Shown piece after piece: positions 1-11,270 of a stretch of 63,385 bases of DNA. The first letter of the stretch is position 1. Each line of letters begins with the position of its first letter. Under the pieces are notes generated by a model. It was not told where the DNA came from, ran no database searches, and saw only the letters and a program-made list of their open reading frames with translations. Source of the DNA: Chalciporus piperatus (lineage: Eukaryota > Basidiomycota > Agaricomycetes > Boletales > Boletaceae); NCBI GenBank assembly GCA_038093975.1, contig JBBPTG010000145.1, forward strand, positions 1 to 63,385. The letters run 5' to 3'. The translations under genes were made by a program, and so were the position numbers.

Positions 1-2
1 GC

Positions 3-3000
3 ATGCCTGCCCGCAAAGAACACTATTACCGCTGTCTGTGTGCAGCCTGTTGCGAACTCAGCGAAGACGGTGTTGCCAGGAACCCTCCTGGCAAGTGCCA
101 GCCAGAGCGCTTCAGGCACATTCACCTTCGGAATGTCACACCTGATCGCACTGGCAATGAAGCTCGTAAAGCAGGTGTCGTGAATCTCGCTGGTTCGCTC
201 CTCTCCCAGGAGACTATGTCCGCAACCCAGGGTACTTCGCAGGCAGAAGTAGGATTTCAACTAGCCGTTCCCTTGTACTGCCTTGCTAATGATATATCAG
301 CCAGATCTCGATCTCGACACCATTGTCGCCGCTCTTTTTGCCAGTACGCTCAACGACGATGGTCCTCACCTTGACTCGCAGCCCAGCAAACTGTGGACTT
401 CTCGTCAGGACTTCCAAACACAGCATGCCTCTACATCGCATCGTGACCTTCCAGCCCCGGATGTTAGCGAGGTTGCCAGTGCAATTGGCCGAATCTCTCT
501 GGCTGAAAGGTACTCATTCATTCTGCTCACTACCTAACCGCCCATTCAACATCCATCGTTGACAGTGCCCCGGAGTCCAACCGTACGACGGTACAGGATT
601 ATGCACCAGGTAGCTCGGTTTGCGCAGATCCAAACGTATCTGAACAAAGGTGAGCAGCATAATTCAATTCTAACCATCGTTTTTGAAACAGCCTCTAGGA
701 ATTTGCAAGATCCTCAGAATCGTTCTGAGGTGCCCTCCAGAGTGGCTGATGTGCCTCGGGCGTATGACTCCTGTACGTACCTTTCCCCACACGGTTTTGA
801 TTCTTACTAATGGCGTTCATTAGCCCATCACTTTGATCCACCAGTCGATCGCTGTGACGAAGTTGCGCAGGTCTCACTTTTCCTCGCTGTAGTCAGCGTG
901 GTCCGGTTCGGCGTCAGTCGTGCTTGTGGGGACTTCTTCCTCGGTATTCTATCGATCATCCTATCCTTGGCCTTCAAGCTCATTGGCGCACAAACAGGGA
1001 CCATTCGTGATCACACCCTCGCGCAAATTCCCAGGACCGTGAAAACTGCTCTCTCTCGATTCAATCTCGAAGGTCGCACCACCACCTATGCGGTATGTCT
1101 GCAGTGCAATTGCACCTACAAACCGATCGACAACCCGGGGTCCAAACCCACCTATCCCCTTCATTGCACCAACAAACCTCGGCCAGAGGACGGACCCTGC
1201 AACACTATCCTCCTGAGCGACCCAACTGACAGCTGCAGCACCCCTATCAAATCATTTGTCTACCATCACTTCCATGATTACCTGGCCGGTTTGTTGTCGA
1301 GACCGGAGCTTGAAGCTCTGATGGACGCTTCATGTGATGATCTCGCAAAGAACTCGCAGAAGTCGGTACCGACGTTCGCAAAAGATGTGTGGGACGCCGA
1401 ATTTCTACGCACATTCACCGGACCATGCGGTGACCGGTTGTTCATCGATCGTGGTGACGAGGGCCGCTATCTATTCTCCTTGAATGTAGACTTCTTCAAT
1501 GTGGAAGGGAACCGCCAGCGCAACGCAACCACTTCGTGTGGTATAATTTCCTGCGCCTGCTTAAACCTCCCCACCGACATCCGATACAAACCGGAGAACA
1601 TGTACCTTGCGGGCATCGTTCCTGGTCCGCACGAACCCTCCGGCGACCAACTTAACCACTTCCTGGATCCCCTCATAGACGACCTGGTGGAGAGTTGGGG
1701 CAGGGGCATTCGTTTTTCTCGTACCGCCTCCGCTCGGGAACGCGTCACACGTTCTGCTGTCGCATGCGTCGTCTGTGATCTCCCAGCCGCGAGGAAAACT
1801 GTCCAAATGGCTGCTGCAACTAGTCATTTTTATTGCAGCACTTGCCATTGCCATCATACTTCGACTCTTGGGAGGACAGATGTTCATTCTTCCGACTGGA
1901 AATTTCGCGACAAAGATACCCTTCGCTCTCATGCCGAAGCTTACAGGGATGCTCCCTCCAACGAGCGTCCCAAATTATTTGTTCGGCACGGTGTTCGATG
2001 GTCATCTCTTTGGCATCTCCCATACTGGGACCCAGCTCGCCAACTGGTTGTCGACTCCATGCATTGTTTACTCGAGGGACTAGCTCAGAGTCACTTCCGT
2101 GAATTTCTCGGGCTTACAACGACTCTCGCAACCAAAAGGCAAACCGAATCGGACATCCGCCCCGCATTCAACACAGATTTCCGCTGCATCGATACATCAG
2201 CGGAGGCGAAACTGCTCAGCGCGAACGACCGGAAGAACGTCAAGAGTGTCCAATCTCTACTGCTCAGTGCTGCGGACATCCAGGGCGATGGCGAAGAAGA
2301 TCGGTGTATCCAAGAGCACCTTGATAATTTAGAGCGCAAGTTAACCGCGAAGAACACCCCTGCGTTGAAATTCGTTGCCGAAGGGCTCGGCCTATCACCA
2401 TTGAAAAATGGCCCAGGACGGGTGTACAAACAACACTGGGTTCATTCGCTCATTGAATGGGTGGGCACAGCACATCTCTATCTTCGTCTCCGTTCGCTAA
2501 TCTTCACGCAGCGACGGACCCAACCGATGATGCCCACTCCCCAGCTCCAGACATCCACCCCACATGTAATGCGTCGCATCCAACAGGTTATCGAGCAAAC
2601 GGATACACCCTCGTGGCTGAGGTCAGTTCCGAAAAACTTCGGGGAGGCGAGAGCAGGCACCCTGAAGGCTGACGAATGGCGAACCATGGCCACTGTATTC
2701 CTGCCTATCGCACTCATCAGTGTGTGGGGTGAGGGGTCAGAGCATTCATCCAGAAAGGTAGCAGATGACTCGCGACGTGTTCTGGACCACACTATGCAGC
2801 TCGTCTCTGCAATTCTGATTGCTTGCTATCGCGTCATGACCGAGTCTCGCATGACAGCTTATCAAACATGTATTACCTCGTGGTTAGCTGATTTGCCACA
2901 GGTTTTGCCCGACGCCTCCTTACGGCCAAATGGGCATATGGCATGCCACATATACGATTATCTCAAGCTTTTTGGGCCTGTGCGCTCTTGGTGGTGTTTC

Positions 3001-3729
3001 CCCTTCGAACGCCTCATTGGCCAACTACAACGCTTGCCGACCAACCACAAATTTGGTACGTTGATGGGGTGAATTTTTGACACTGACTGACTGACGATTC
3101 ACCAGGTGAACTTGAAGAAACCATTCTGCAGTCTTTCATTCAAGGAGCCAAACTTCGCCGCTGGATTTTACGATCCGATTGCCCACCTGCTCTCAAAGAA
3201 TGCCAAGCCTTGTTTGAGAAGCATATCGACCACGAACCAGCCTCCGCCTTCGTGACATCCAGCGGGGCCATCCGCAAGAAGCCTGTGCCCAACGACCTCG
3301 CTCCTCTCATTTCTCAGAGTCATGCCACATTTCATGCCTATTATTGGTTTGGTGGAGTGGTTTTCAGTCGGCATGCCACCCACGCTGGCAACAGCCTTGT
3401 CATGTTCTACCCCTCCGACAGCAGTACAATGATCCCCGGATGTATCAAATATATCCTTGAAGTCGAAGGCCATGTTCAACTTGCCATTCAGCGCCATCTC
3501 CCTGTGGATCCTCATACCCTCGACCCTTATCGGCACTATCCATACTTCCCTGCTCGGTTGTACTCCTCGGAGTTGGACCCTAATCTCGAATTAGTCAACC
3601 CGGTGAATGTGGCGTCACATTTCGCGCGATGGCAGTTTTCTGCAGAGCATGTGGTCATTTTGACGCTAATGAAGGTAGGATTACTCATTATCAACAATCA
3701 GTCAACATCTGACCAAGTTTCAGGACTAG
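3..3729 (+). CDS. Tnp2/CACTA-like transposase gene, multi-exon, 5' end uncertain
   Basis: The long exon 898-3055 joins cleanly across a 50-nt intron (3056-3105) to exon 3106-3674, giving KFG|GELEETIL in frame; a last intron (3675-3723) leads to a stop at 3727-3729. The protein has the string VVDSMHCLLEGL and a C-terminal block ACHIYDYLKLFGPVRSWWCF followed by FERLIGQL. These resemble the Tnp2-like transposases and DUF4218-like tails of CACTA (EnSpm) elements that are abundant in mushroom genomes. Several short upstream exons (about 3-175, 210-270, 300-508) have a Cys-containing N-terminus like other members. I found no terminal inverted repeats or target duplication, and the left end may lie outside the window, so I cannot say whether an element is complete. 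Exon joins before 898 are tentative and the gene could be slightly degenerate. Confidence 0.65.
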
Positions 3730-5040
3730 AATGCTCGTGAGATACGTAGGTTTGCGTCTCCATTCAGTGGAGCGCTTGGCAGGCGAGAAGTAAATATCCA
3801 TACAGCGAAATGGCAAAGGGAGACGGGGCAGGAAGAGATGTCGCTATATGATGCTAGAACACATTGAATTCGAGTTAAATCTTACACTTCATCGTCATCG
3901 CCCGCCACCAGCTGTGTGACCACTCACTCTCTGGGAAGAAATCCAACTAATCTTCCCTAGCCTTTTCGCTGACTCATACCATTGGCTCATGGTACGTATC
4001 TTGCCTCATCTTACCTCATGGGTACGCATCTCACACAAACCGCAAGGTTCTTGACAGATAACAACAACGGGCCACGGGCGTGGCTGCTGGCGCGGGCACT
4101 CGGCCGGTGGTTCGTGCCCACGACATGCCCGGACTGCGCCCAGACAGCGCCCACATGTTCGGCCGACAACTTTTGTCCGTTGTAAAATATAATATTTTCT
4201 TGTATCCTTTTATAGTGCGTAAAATTATATGTTTTAGAGCTCATTACATCATTCTATTTTAGATAATACAATGTGGACACCAAAAAATAAAATTTTGTGC
4301 AGCTGAGATTATGTGTACGAGAATATAATCTTATCATGAACATTACCACATCCATATAAGTATTTCTATTGTTTTTCCTTATGGGACTCTTTGCAGTTTC
4401 ATTACTAGTTTAAATTATGTGCGTTATCATGTGTCTCCTTGAAATATAAGATTATAAGTATCCTCAGAATATGCAATCATAATATTTTATAATACAAATA
4501 TATTTTGAATTGTCTTTTTAAGCACTTAGAAGGTTGAAAGTCCCGGAGTGTTAGGAATCGAGTCTTACAACATATTTACCCAGCCAATCAAAAATGCGAA
4601 CACATTTTTGGTTTTCTGACATTTGTAGATATCTACCTATATACAGTCTAAGATTACAAGTCAAGCAGTTGGAAATGCCAACTAACACTGTACAGTACTG
4701 GTATGATAAATTGGAACAATCCCTGAGGGCAGGGAAGCGAGTGGTTGAGCAGAAAAGTGAGGGGAGGGTATGTTGAAACTATGTGTCCCAAAATGGACAT
4801 GTCGTGCGCGTTCTGGAGGTGCCGGCGGCGCGCGAGAACGAGCAATCTAAGCGATTATGTAAGCATCGATGCATCGCACAAAACATATGAAGAAATGAAG
4901 AAAAACATACCTAGCTATACATAGTGCCAGGACTGAAAAAAATGCGGTGTGGCTGTGCTTGTGGAGGCTCATGTGAGGCTCGCGAGAGGCCTGCAGGAGG
5001 CCCCGAAGAGGCCCCGAGTGAAATTCCTGGCAAGAGCCTC
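3730..5040. other. Non-genic spacer with AT-rich core
   Basis: No convincing coding exon. About 4170-4560 is markedly AT-rich compared with the rest of the window, as in mutated repeats or old transposon debris. 4060-4150 is a short GC-rich patch. I see no tRNA, rRNA or clear repeat ends. Confidence 0.5.
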
Positions 5041-5051
5041 CAAAGAGGGGG

Positions 5052-5100
5052 GGTCTAAGAGACCCATTGTTCCCTACAAGGAAAATGGGTCTGTGAGACC
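5052..5100. repeat. Imperfect inverted repeat (hairpin)
   Basis: Arms GGTCTAAGAGACCCATT (5052-5068) and AATGGGTCTGTGAGACC (5084-5100) are complementary except for three positions, with a 15-nt loop. It abuts the broken end of the alpha-mannosidase relic, so it may mark a rearrangement or insertion edge. Confidence 0.6.
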
Positions 5101-5119
5101 TCTATTGGGGCCGAAAAGT

Positions 5120-5690
5120 GCTGCCTGAGGTGGTGTTGCCCGGCAAAGTGTCGACGATCTCCCTGAGCGTGTTGAAGTCCCACATGAGATGGCGGTGTGG
5201 AAGATCAGCAGAAGAAGAAACCCAAAAACCGAAATGCTAGACCCACAAGCCTCTTGGTTGGGAACTACTAGGTCAGCAGACGCCAATTTGAAGTACTGAT
5301 TCGCTTGAATCTACGATTAGGCGGGAACAAGAACAAGAGAGGGTGACTCACGTCCGGAGGGGCAACTTGAATTATGTCCGAGTCATCGCTCCGAGGAACG
5401 CCAAACATGCCGTTGCAACTGGACTCGATGACTAGCTCGTAGGTGCCCCGTTGGACGGCGTCGCGAGGAATGATGTGCCCCACGAAGAACAGTCTATTAG
5501 ATTGTAGAACAGTGGATAAGAGCGCGACTCGAACCTCCAATTGGCCAGGATCAAACTCGACTATCTCCTGATTGGAATCAAAAAGTTATCGATGCTACGG
5601 ATAATCGGACGTACGCTGGACGCGTTCATATTTCTGCCAATCCGCTGGAATCGTTATCATGACTTTCCACCAGTGATTCGTCTGAGAAGT
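5120..5690 (-). pseudogene. Vacuolar alpha-mannosidase (Ams1-type, GH38) N-terminal relic
   Basis: Reading the minus strand and removing intron-like gaps gives, in order, HWWKVMITIPADWQKYERVQ, LEFDPGQLEVRVALL, HIIPRDAVQRGTYEL, VIESSCNGMFGV, NQYFKLASADLVVPNQEA and LMWDFNTLREIVDTLPGN. This is the order of the N-terminal beta-sandwich of Ams1-type alpha-mannosidases, which trim mannose from glycans in the vacuole. Recognisable intron borders survive (for example GTGAGT after the APPD codons near 5350 and a TAG acceptor near 5322). The match stops near 5120, next to an inverted repeat, so the GH38 catalytic domain is absent. No start codon is evident. I read it as a truncated pseudogene left by a rearrangement. 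Confidence 0.7.
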
Positions 5691-6079
5691 CGAGCGAAGT
5701 AAGTATCAGATGGTGGTGGCGCGTCAGAAGGCTCCTACCGCTTCACACGGCGGCGTCAGACACAAGATCACAATCGTCGGATAGACTCTGGACTGAGTAC
5801 TCGGATGGAACTCAAGTTTCAAGAACATTACTTCCACCATATTTTACAGCATGATCGACCACTGGCAGGAGCATGCCATTCGAACTTGAAGCAAACTCGA
5901 AGTGCGCCACAGTTGTAACATCGTATGATTTGGTCCAAGAGCGCATGACATGTGGCTGTGTTGAAAGGGTACATGTTCCCCGGCGAACAACGTTGGGAAA
6001 GTGTCTACATGCAACTACAAGATCTTGGGTACCATTACATCAGGATTGGAGTGAAAAGTATGGCATGATGACTCACCGA

Positions 6080-6914
6080 CTAAACGCCAACGACCTGTTT
6101 GAATGCTTCGAAGCATTGCAGTATGACCCGCCTATTGTCCAAGGGCACCATACCCTCCTCTCCCCTAGAAGAAGGCCTTGGGATTTCAGGGTAATGGCCG
6201 AAGACGACCGTACGGGTGGCTGGACGCTTCCCGAGTTGGACGCATTCGGAGAGCTCGGCAGTGATGGGTACTTTGAAAAAGATAGGAGATGTGCCGACCA
6301 TGAAGATAGCTGGGACCATCTATTTGTCCAATATCAGCAAATGAAAGAGACGTCATGGACTCATGACTATGCACCATGTTCGCCAAAGGAGGATGACCTG
6401 CTTCCACCCTACGGCTGTTCGCCCTTTGGAAGGCGGCGATTGTCTCTGCGATAAGCTGAGGGACCGCATTTCTGTCACTTCCGAATCGTTTATGCTCTTG
6501 TACGAGTAACAAGAGATCGTCGTTGCTGGCGTCGATGAGGGAGAGATCCGGTATGGCAGACTTCTTCTCCCCACAGGTGAACAATGATAGGTTGGGACGA
6601 GTCCGGATGAAATGGTGAGAGGAGGCAATGTATCCAAGGCGACGAAGGATGGAGATCGCAAAGTCATCGACCGCTGATTCTTCTGCCTTGTCACGGGTGG
6701 TGGAATTGAGAAGATGTATCAGCTCGGCGTCGCCTGTCGTTTGGGCATCTGCAGGCAGTAGTGTCAGAAGCCCTTCATGGAGGGTCGGCTCCGGTAAAGT
6801 TGGGGTTTCAAAGAAAGTTTTAGCGTCTTGATAAATGACGATGATGTCAAAGGCGCGAAGCTCGTTCTCTTCCCAGTCGCTGCCCGACCTGGCTGAGAGG
6901 GTGATACCGGTCAT
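6080..6914 (-). CDS. Unknown-function mushroom family protein with PD...ExK motif, copy 1
   Basis: Two exons, complement(6080-6319, 6375-6914), join in phase 0 across a 55-nt intron (GTGCAT...AATAG) to give about 259 aa. The start ATG at 6914 gives MTGITLSARSGSDWEENELR. The protein is clearly paralogous to the gene at 21,526: both share the LPEP, ESAVDDFA/ESAVIDFA, LGY and LLLVQE segments, and end with MVGTSPIFFK and PLDNRRVILQC. Around residues 120-142 it reads IPDLSLID...LLVQEHK, which has the spacing of a PD-(D/E)xK nuclease-like core (PD, then ExK 16 residues later). That fold is my inference; I know the family only as uncharacterised proteins in Agaricomycetes. The 7.45-kb transposon lies just upstream of its start and may have displaced its promoter. 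Confidence 0.75.
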
Positions 6915-7079
6915 GATACGGGTGGTGGTAGGGATTGAACGTCTCGAACCAGGGCTGACAGAGTCTTCGGTCCTCGGAAGATCCGAGACTGTCCGAACAT
7001 AGTTCGAGACATGGTCTGAAAACCTTTGTCGAAGTTTTAGCTGACCCCGTCATAGACAATCTATCTATGACATCACAAG

Positions 7080-7085
7080 GGTATG
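7080..7085. repeat. Left 6-bp target site duplication (GGTATG)
   Basis: GGTATG immediately precedes the left terminal inverted repeat of the 7.45-kb element. The same six bases follow the right terminal repeat at 14,540-14,545. Confidence 0.9.
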
Positions 7086-7196
7086 TATGGAAAGCCGGAC
7101 AACCGTGCTCTTTCGGATCACAAAATCTGTCACGTGGACTTACGAATTAGGATATATGTATGAGCAGACCTCGGACACCTGTACTGAGAATTTCTC
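7086..7196 (+). repeat. Left terminal inverted repeat of the 7.45-kb element
   Basis: 111 bp, beginning TATGGAAAGCCGGACAACCG. It matches the reverse complement of 14,428-14,539 with one C/T difference and one extra C on the right side. Confidence 0.93.
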
Positions 7197-7368
7197 AGTT
7201 ATAGTTTTTATTAATGTAGGCGCTCGGCAATCGTGAGTTATAGTTGCAAGATATTAGAACCGGATACAACGAAGTACAAAACATGGGATGACAATGATGA
7301 CAACGATGGTAGTTAGCGGCTTAGTTCAAGGAGCAAGAAGTATCAAGATGAAGGGAAGTCGAGGCCTA

Positions 7369-10300
7369 CTACATTGCCACATCACCAGTGACTCCCTGGG
7401 TGGCTTTGACCGCACTGCTCTCGAATTCAGCAAGTTTGAATCCCGGCCACTTGCAATACCTGTTGCAAACATGTTGGTTCTCGAACTCCGTCACTCCCCG
7501 TTCCAAGTTTCCCTCACAGAAAATATTGGCGCCTTCGCCGACGGAGCTATATAACAATGAACTTGTTAGTTTGACATGGTGAAGATACCGACAGGCACTC
7601 ACGGATGAGTCAGAATCTGTGGATCTGTCAGAAGAGAGGTGCTGCCTAATGATCATGGAGTTAGTAATATGTAAGAAAGACGACTGTATTAACATTACCT
7701 TGATAGTCTGAAATATATGCCAAGCGACTGGTCTTCAGATACTGAACGTGCTGCGTGAAGGCCAAGAACTCGGCCACATTATAACCGGGCTGGTCAGGTT
7801 GTAGGAGGGGGAGACATCTTCCGTTGTGGATGAACTTGACGAAAGATTCAGGGTCTGGGATCAACTCTTCGACGAGGTAAGCGATGTGAGAGTTTGCCTT
7901 GCGGCTGGCTGATTTGGGCCCACCACCACCTGAAGTGGTGGGATAGGTGACAGCAAGGCCGGCATCGACAAAGCGTAAGCGGGGAATGTTGAAGCTCGGT
8001 GGTTGGGTGCTCGTAGCAAGTGCGCGGTCAATGAAGGCGTAAGTCATGCTCAATAGGGCCTTTGCCCAGTACAGCACGTTTGCCTCACGAAAAACCTTGT
8101 TGAGCTCATCAGCAATCAAGTAGCGGGGAAATGGTGGTTTGGCCTCTGGATTTTGGCTCCGGATGTATGGTCGCTTTGCCACAACGGTCTGGCAAGGTTG
8201 CGAGCCAAGGCCAGAAGGGCGAAGAGATGAAAGGATGAGTTGCGCAGGTTGGGCCGTTTTGAAAGCGCCTACCCCAATGAGTGCCTTAGCGTTCAGATCG
8301 ACTCTGATTTGACCAGGTAATAGGTTCGATGATGTCATGTCAAACGAGCGATGTTCGGGTTTCACGATGTCCGCGAAAGGCACAGTGGGGATTGGATGAA
8401 AATCGATTAGGTGAGTGGTCTGTTTCAAGACTTGAACTACTATCAGCAATCTCACGACAGCTAACTCAAGAAATCACTTACTTTCATTCACATCTAGCAC
8501 TGCACCACCCCCAGATTTCAAAGCTTCTTTAATATCCTTCTGATTTGGGGAAGGAACATCAAGGGGAGGAGCTGACCGCTTCGAAGGCGGCGACTTGGTT
8601 GTGATGCTCGATACACTTGCTGAGTGTTGATGCGAGCGCTTAGACGACAGTAAATTGATAGGTACAGCCTAGTTAATCATTAGTAAGTCCTACTTAATGA
8701 GCGCGTGAGTCATTACCTTAGAGATGTTGTTGGTAAGTGAACGGTCTGACTGTTCTGGAAAAAAGAGCTGGTTAGAAGTAGATTTGGGTGTAAGGCCGAG
8801 GTCGGGCTCTGGGGAGGCTTCACGATCCTGGATAGAAGGTCCTGACGTGCGAAAGGATGGACCAGGAGAAGGCGAGCGCGTACGGAAGGACAGCCCAGGG
8901 GCAGGCGAGTGTGTACGGAAGGATGGACCAGGAGAAGGTGAACGTGTATGGAAGGACAGTCCAGGGGTACGCGAGCGTGTACGAATGGATGGACCAGGGC
9001 TAGGCGAGCGTAGACGTGAGGTGGGCTCATGTGCGATGTTGCTCTGAGTCAGTGGTTCCTCCTTCAAGGCTTCGTACTCTAACCATTGAGCTTGCGGAAC
9101 AATGACATTGAGAGAGCAAATCCGGGTCTTGAAAACTGGTCCCTTTGCGCCCTTCCGGTTGCTCTGATGGAGGCAACTGTTGTAAAAGTAAGGGAGAGTG
9201 GGTTCAGAATACTTGGCGAGGTCCACCCATGCTTCGTCGCGCACAATAAATTCCTCAGTTCGCCAAGAAAACTGGGGGCAGAAGGAACGAATGCACGGAA
9301 TGATGGTGTTGAGGGCGAGGGCCCTGAGCCTCGGCGCGGTCAGACGAGCATCAACATCCTTGACCCCTTCGCATATGTTCTATGATTTGCCTCAGCATCA
9401 TTAACGATATAAGTTACTGTCCCTTTCTGTATGTAGGAAACCGCGCGGGAGGTGTGACACGTTGCCACAGTCAGAGCGCTAGCAACCTGGCGACTTCGGT
9501 GTGTGATGCTCCAGCTGATTAGCAACAGGCATTGTGAGCCCGACCACCTCGGTGGCTTCGCATTGGGATTTCGACTCCGATCAAATTTCTATCGTTTACC
9601 TGGACTGCTACCCGGTACATGCTGGTCAAGAGTTTCGCACCTACATACTTCAAGAGTTCCCCCATATTATCCTTTGTTTCGTGCCCGCTGGCTGTAAGTG
9701 CCCAACAAGCTGTATTTTAAACATCAGGTTACAATCTTTCACAGGCACAGGTATTTTCCAACCAGCTGATGTTGGACTGAACCGAGTCATCAAGCACCAC
9801 CTGAAGCAGCACCAAATGGAATTCCTCATCGAGTCACACCAAACTCAGATCGATGATGGACTCACACCTGAGCAAGTCAAGTTCTCAACCTCACTTCCAG
9901 TGCTACGTGATGCATCAGTTGCTGGAATTGTTGGAGCATACAAGTTTATGACAGGACTGTTTGGTCGGGAACTTGTTGAAAAGGTTTGTTTCGTGTTATT
10001 TCCCTGCACGCAGGCTGGGCTAACATTTCTTGTAGTCCTGGGAACGGTGCTTGGTCAAAGAGTGGAACCTTTCCGCGGAATGTCTGACCAGCAAGAAGTC
10101 ACAAAATGTGCTGAATCAGTCCGCGAGGAGATAGAGAACCGCATGGGGATTGTGCATGGGCTTGAGGAATGCCTGACAGAGGACCAGCTTGATGCTGAGG
10201 TAGGAGATGACAATGCTGATGTACCTTCCAGTGCAGTCATTGAAGATGCTTTCGGCCTCGATGCAGTTGGGCTTCCGGGGGTGGATACTGTCTCACATGT

Positions 10301-11270
10301 TGAAAGCACAGCAAAGGGTCCGGCAGAGCAATTAGTGGCTGCGGGAGATGACGAAGATATCTGGCCATCGTGTAATCTACTTAGAACAAATACCATCTTG
10401 ACAACAGTTCCTTCTAGCAACCTCAGCCTTGTGACCAGTGACCGGGGCCAGTGATAGCAACACAACCGCCCCCATGTGACGTGTGACGGTTTCCTACATA
10501 CAGAAAGGGACAGTATGTGGGCACTTACACCAAATGAAGTACCACGCAAGCGACCTCGCTTACCACTTTCATGTAAGGCACCAATCGACAACGTAATTGT
10601 TTCTGCAGGCAGGAAGGCGTAATTACGACGCGCCATCTGGTCATGCACGAGGGGATACAGCAAGTGGTTGACATTATATCCCATAGCGTTCGATGGAATA
10701 GCTGCGCGTGGATTATGGGGGACCACTGGTTGATCGTCAGGTGGTTGCCACGCAGCCGAGGGAACTCTAACATCAGGACGTCGGCTCCGTTCTGCAACAG
10801 GTGGAGGTGGTGGCGGCATAGCAAGGGCGTCACGAGAGGGATCCGCTAGCTCTCGGTTGATTGGAACAATTGGTGGTGGATCAACGGTTCCTTCAACAAC
10901 AGTGAGCAGATAGTACTGAGAGTAAAGGTGCTATTACCTCGAGAGTAAGCAGCATTTATGGAACGTTGCACGGCATCCGCGTGAGGAGCAAGGGCATCTA
11001 GGAAATAACTTGAATAAGTGATTGGACGAAGGGTTGAAGTCAAGTGTGATTACCTCGAGTGAATGTAATGGTGCCAGATTGACCTTGATAGCGGCGGTAG
11101 CACGAAGCACAAACATGTCGTCCAGACTTGCCGTTCTTCCTGCCAACGTAAACATACGGCTGACCCTTGCGCACAACAGCCTGACAGGACGTGCACTGAC
11201 AGACGCTGTCCCGTTCAGCCACTGGATCTCTGGTAAATTCAGAGACGAGGACCGGGTCGAAATTTGGCAT
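7369..11270 (-). CDS. Alpha-kinase (atypical Ser/Thr kinase), transposon cargo
   Basis: Eight exons join in consistent phase: complement(7369-7546, 7603-7645, 7699-8439, 8482-8668, 8717-9379, 10529-10890, 10938-10997, 11054-11270), giving 816 aa from ATG 11,270. The N-terminus has two CxxC pairs (CTSC, CASC), probably a zinc ribbon. A Pro-rich stretch follows, then SP-rich tandem repeats (RSPSPGPSFRT type, about residues 325-395). The C-terminal 280 residues are an alpha-kinase domain: GVGAFKTA, VVAKRP, EELIP, FTQHVQY, ISDYQG, LLTDPQI and a terminal HVCNRYCKW that fits the structural zinc site. Alpha-kinases phosphorylate Ser/Thr, often in helical targets; substrates here are unknown. Intron 9380-10,528 is 1,149 nt because it holds a nested transposon; without it the intron would be 50 nt. 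The gene lies inside the terminal repeats of the 7.45-kb element, so it is cargo. Confidence 0.9.
8860..9030 (-). repeat. Tandem repeats coding SPSPGP-type units in the alpha-kinase
   Basis: Alternating 11-12 codon units (RSPSPGPSFRT, HSPAPGLSFRT, RSRTPGLSFHT) are visible both in DNA and protein. They form a low-complexity, proline-directed-phosphosite-like linker between the N-terminal part and the kinase domain. Confidence 0.8.
9417..10513 (+). mobile_element. Nested 1,097-bp Tc1/mariner-pogo type element, non-autonomous
   Basis: Perfect 27-bp inverted ends (9417-9443, starting CTGTCCCTTTCTGTATGTAG, and 10,487-10,513) are flanked by TA at 9415-9416 and 10,514-10,515. TA duplication is the hallmark of the Tc1/mariner superfamily, including pogo/Fot elements. 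The interior codes only for the C-terminal part of a DDE_1-like transposase, so the copy is internally deleted and would need a helper. It inserted in a 50-nt intron of the alpha-kinase gene; both original splice sites remain (GTAAGT at 10,528, TAG at 9380). Confidence 0.92.
9534..10454 (+). pseudogene. DDE_1-type transposase C-terminal fragment
   Basis: After removing an intron with GTAAGT near 9694 and a CAG acceptor near 9744, the reading is VYLDCYPVHAGQEFRTYILQ, then FVPAGCTGIFQPADVG, RVIKHHLKQHQ, TSLPVLRDASVAG and YKFMTGLFGRELVEK. A second intron (about 9985-10,035) leads to SWERCLVKEWNLSAECL and a stop. LDCYPVH and FQPADVG are conserved parts of pogo/CENP-B-like DDE endonucleases. The N-terminal DNA-binding domain and the first catalytic Asp are missing, so it cannot work alone. 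The long open frame read straight through the introns is not the likely product. Confidence 0.75.

Noticed and set aside
5873..6454. 193-aa plus-strand open frame
   Set aside because: It is the antisense shadow of the PD...ExK-family gene on the minus strand, which has homology to the 21.5-kb copy and a shared intron position.
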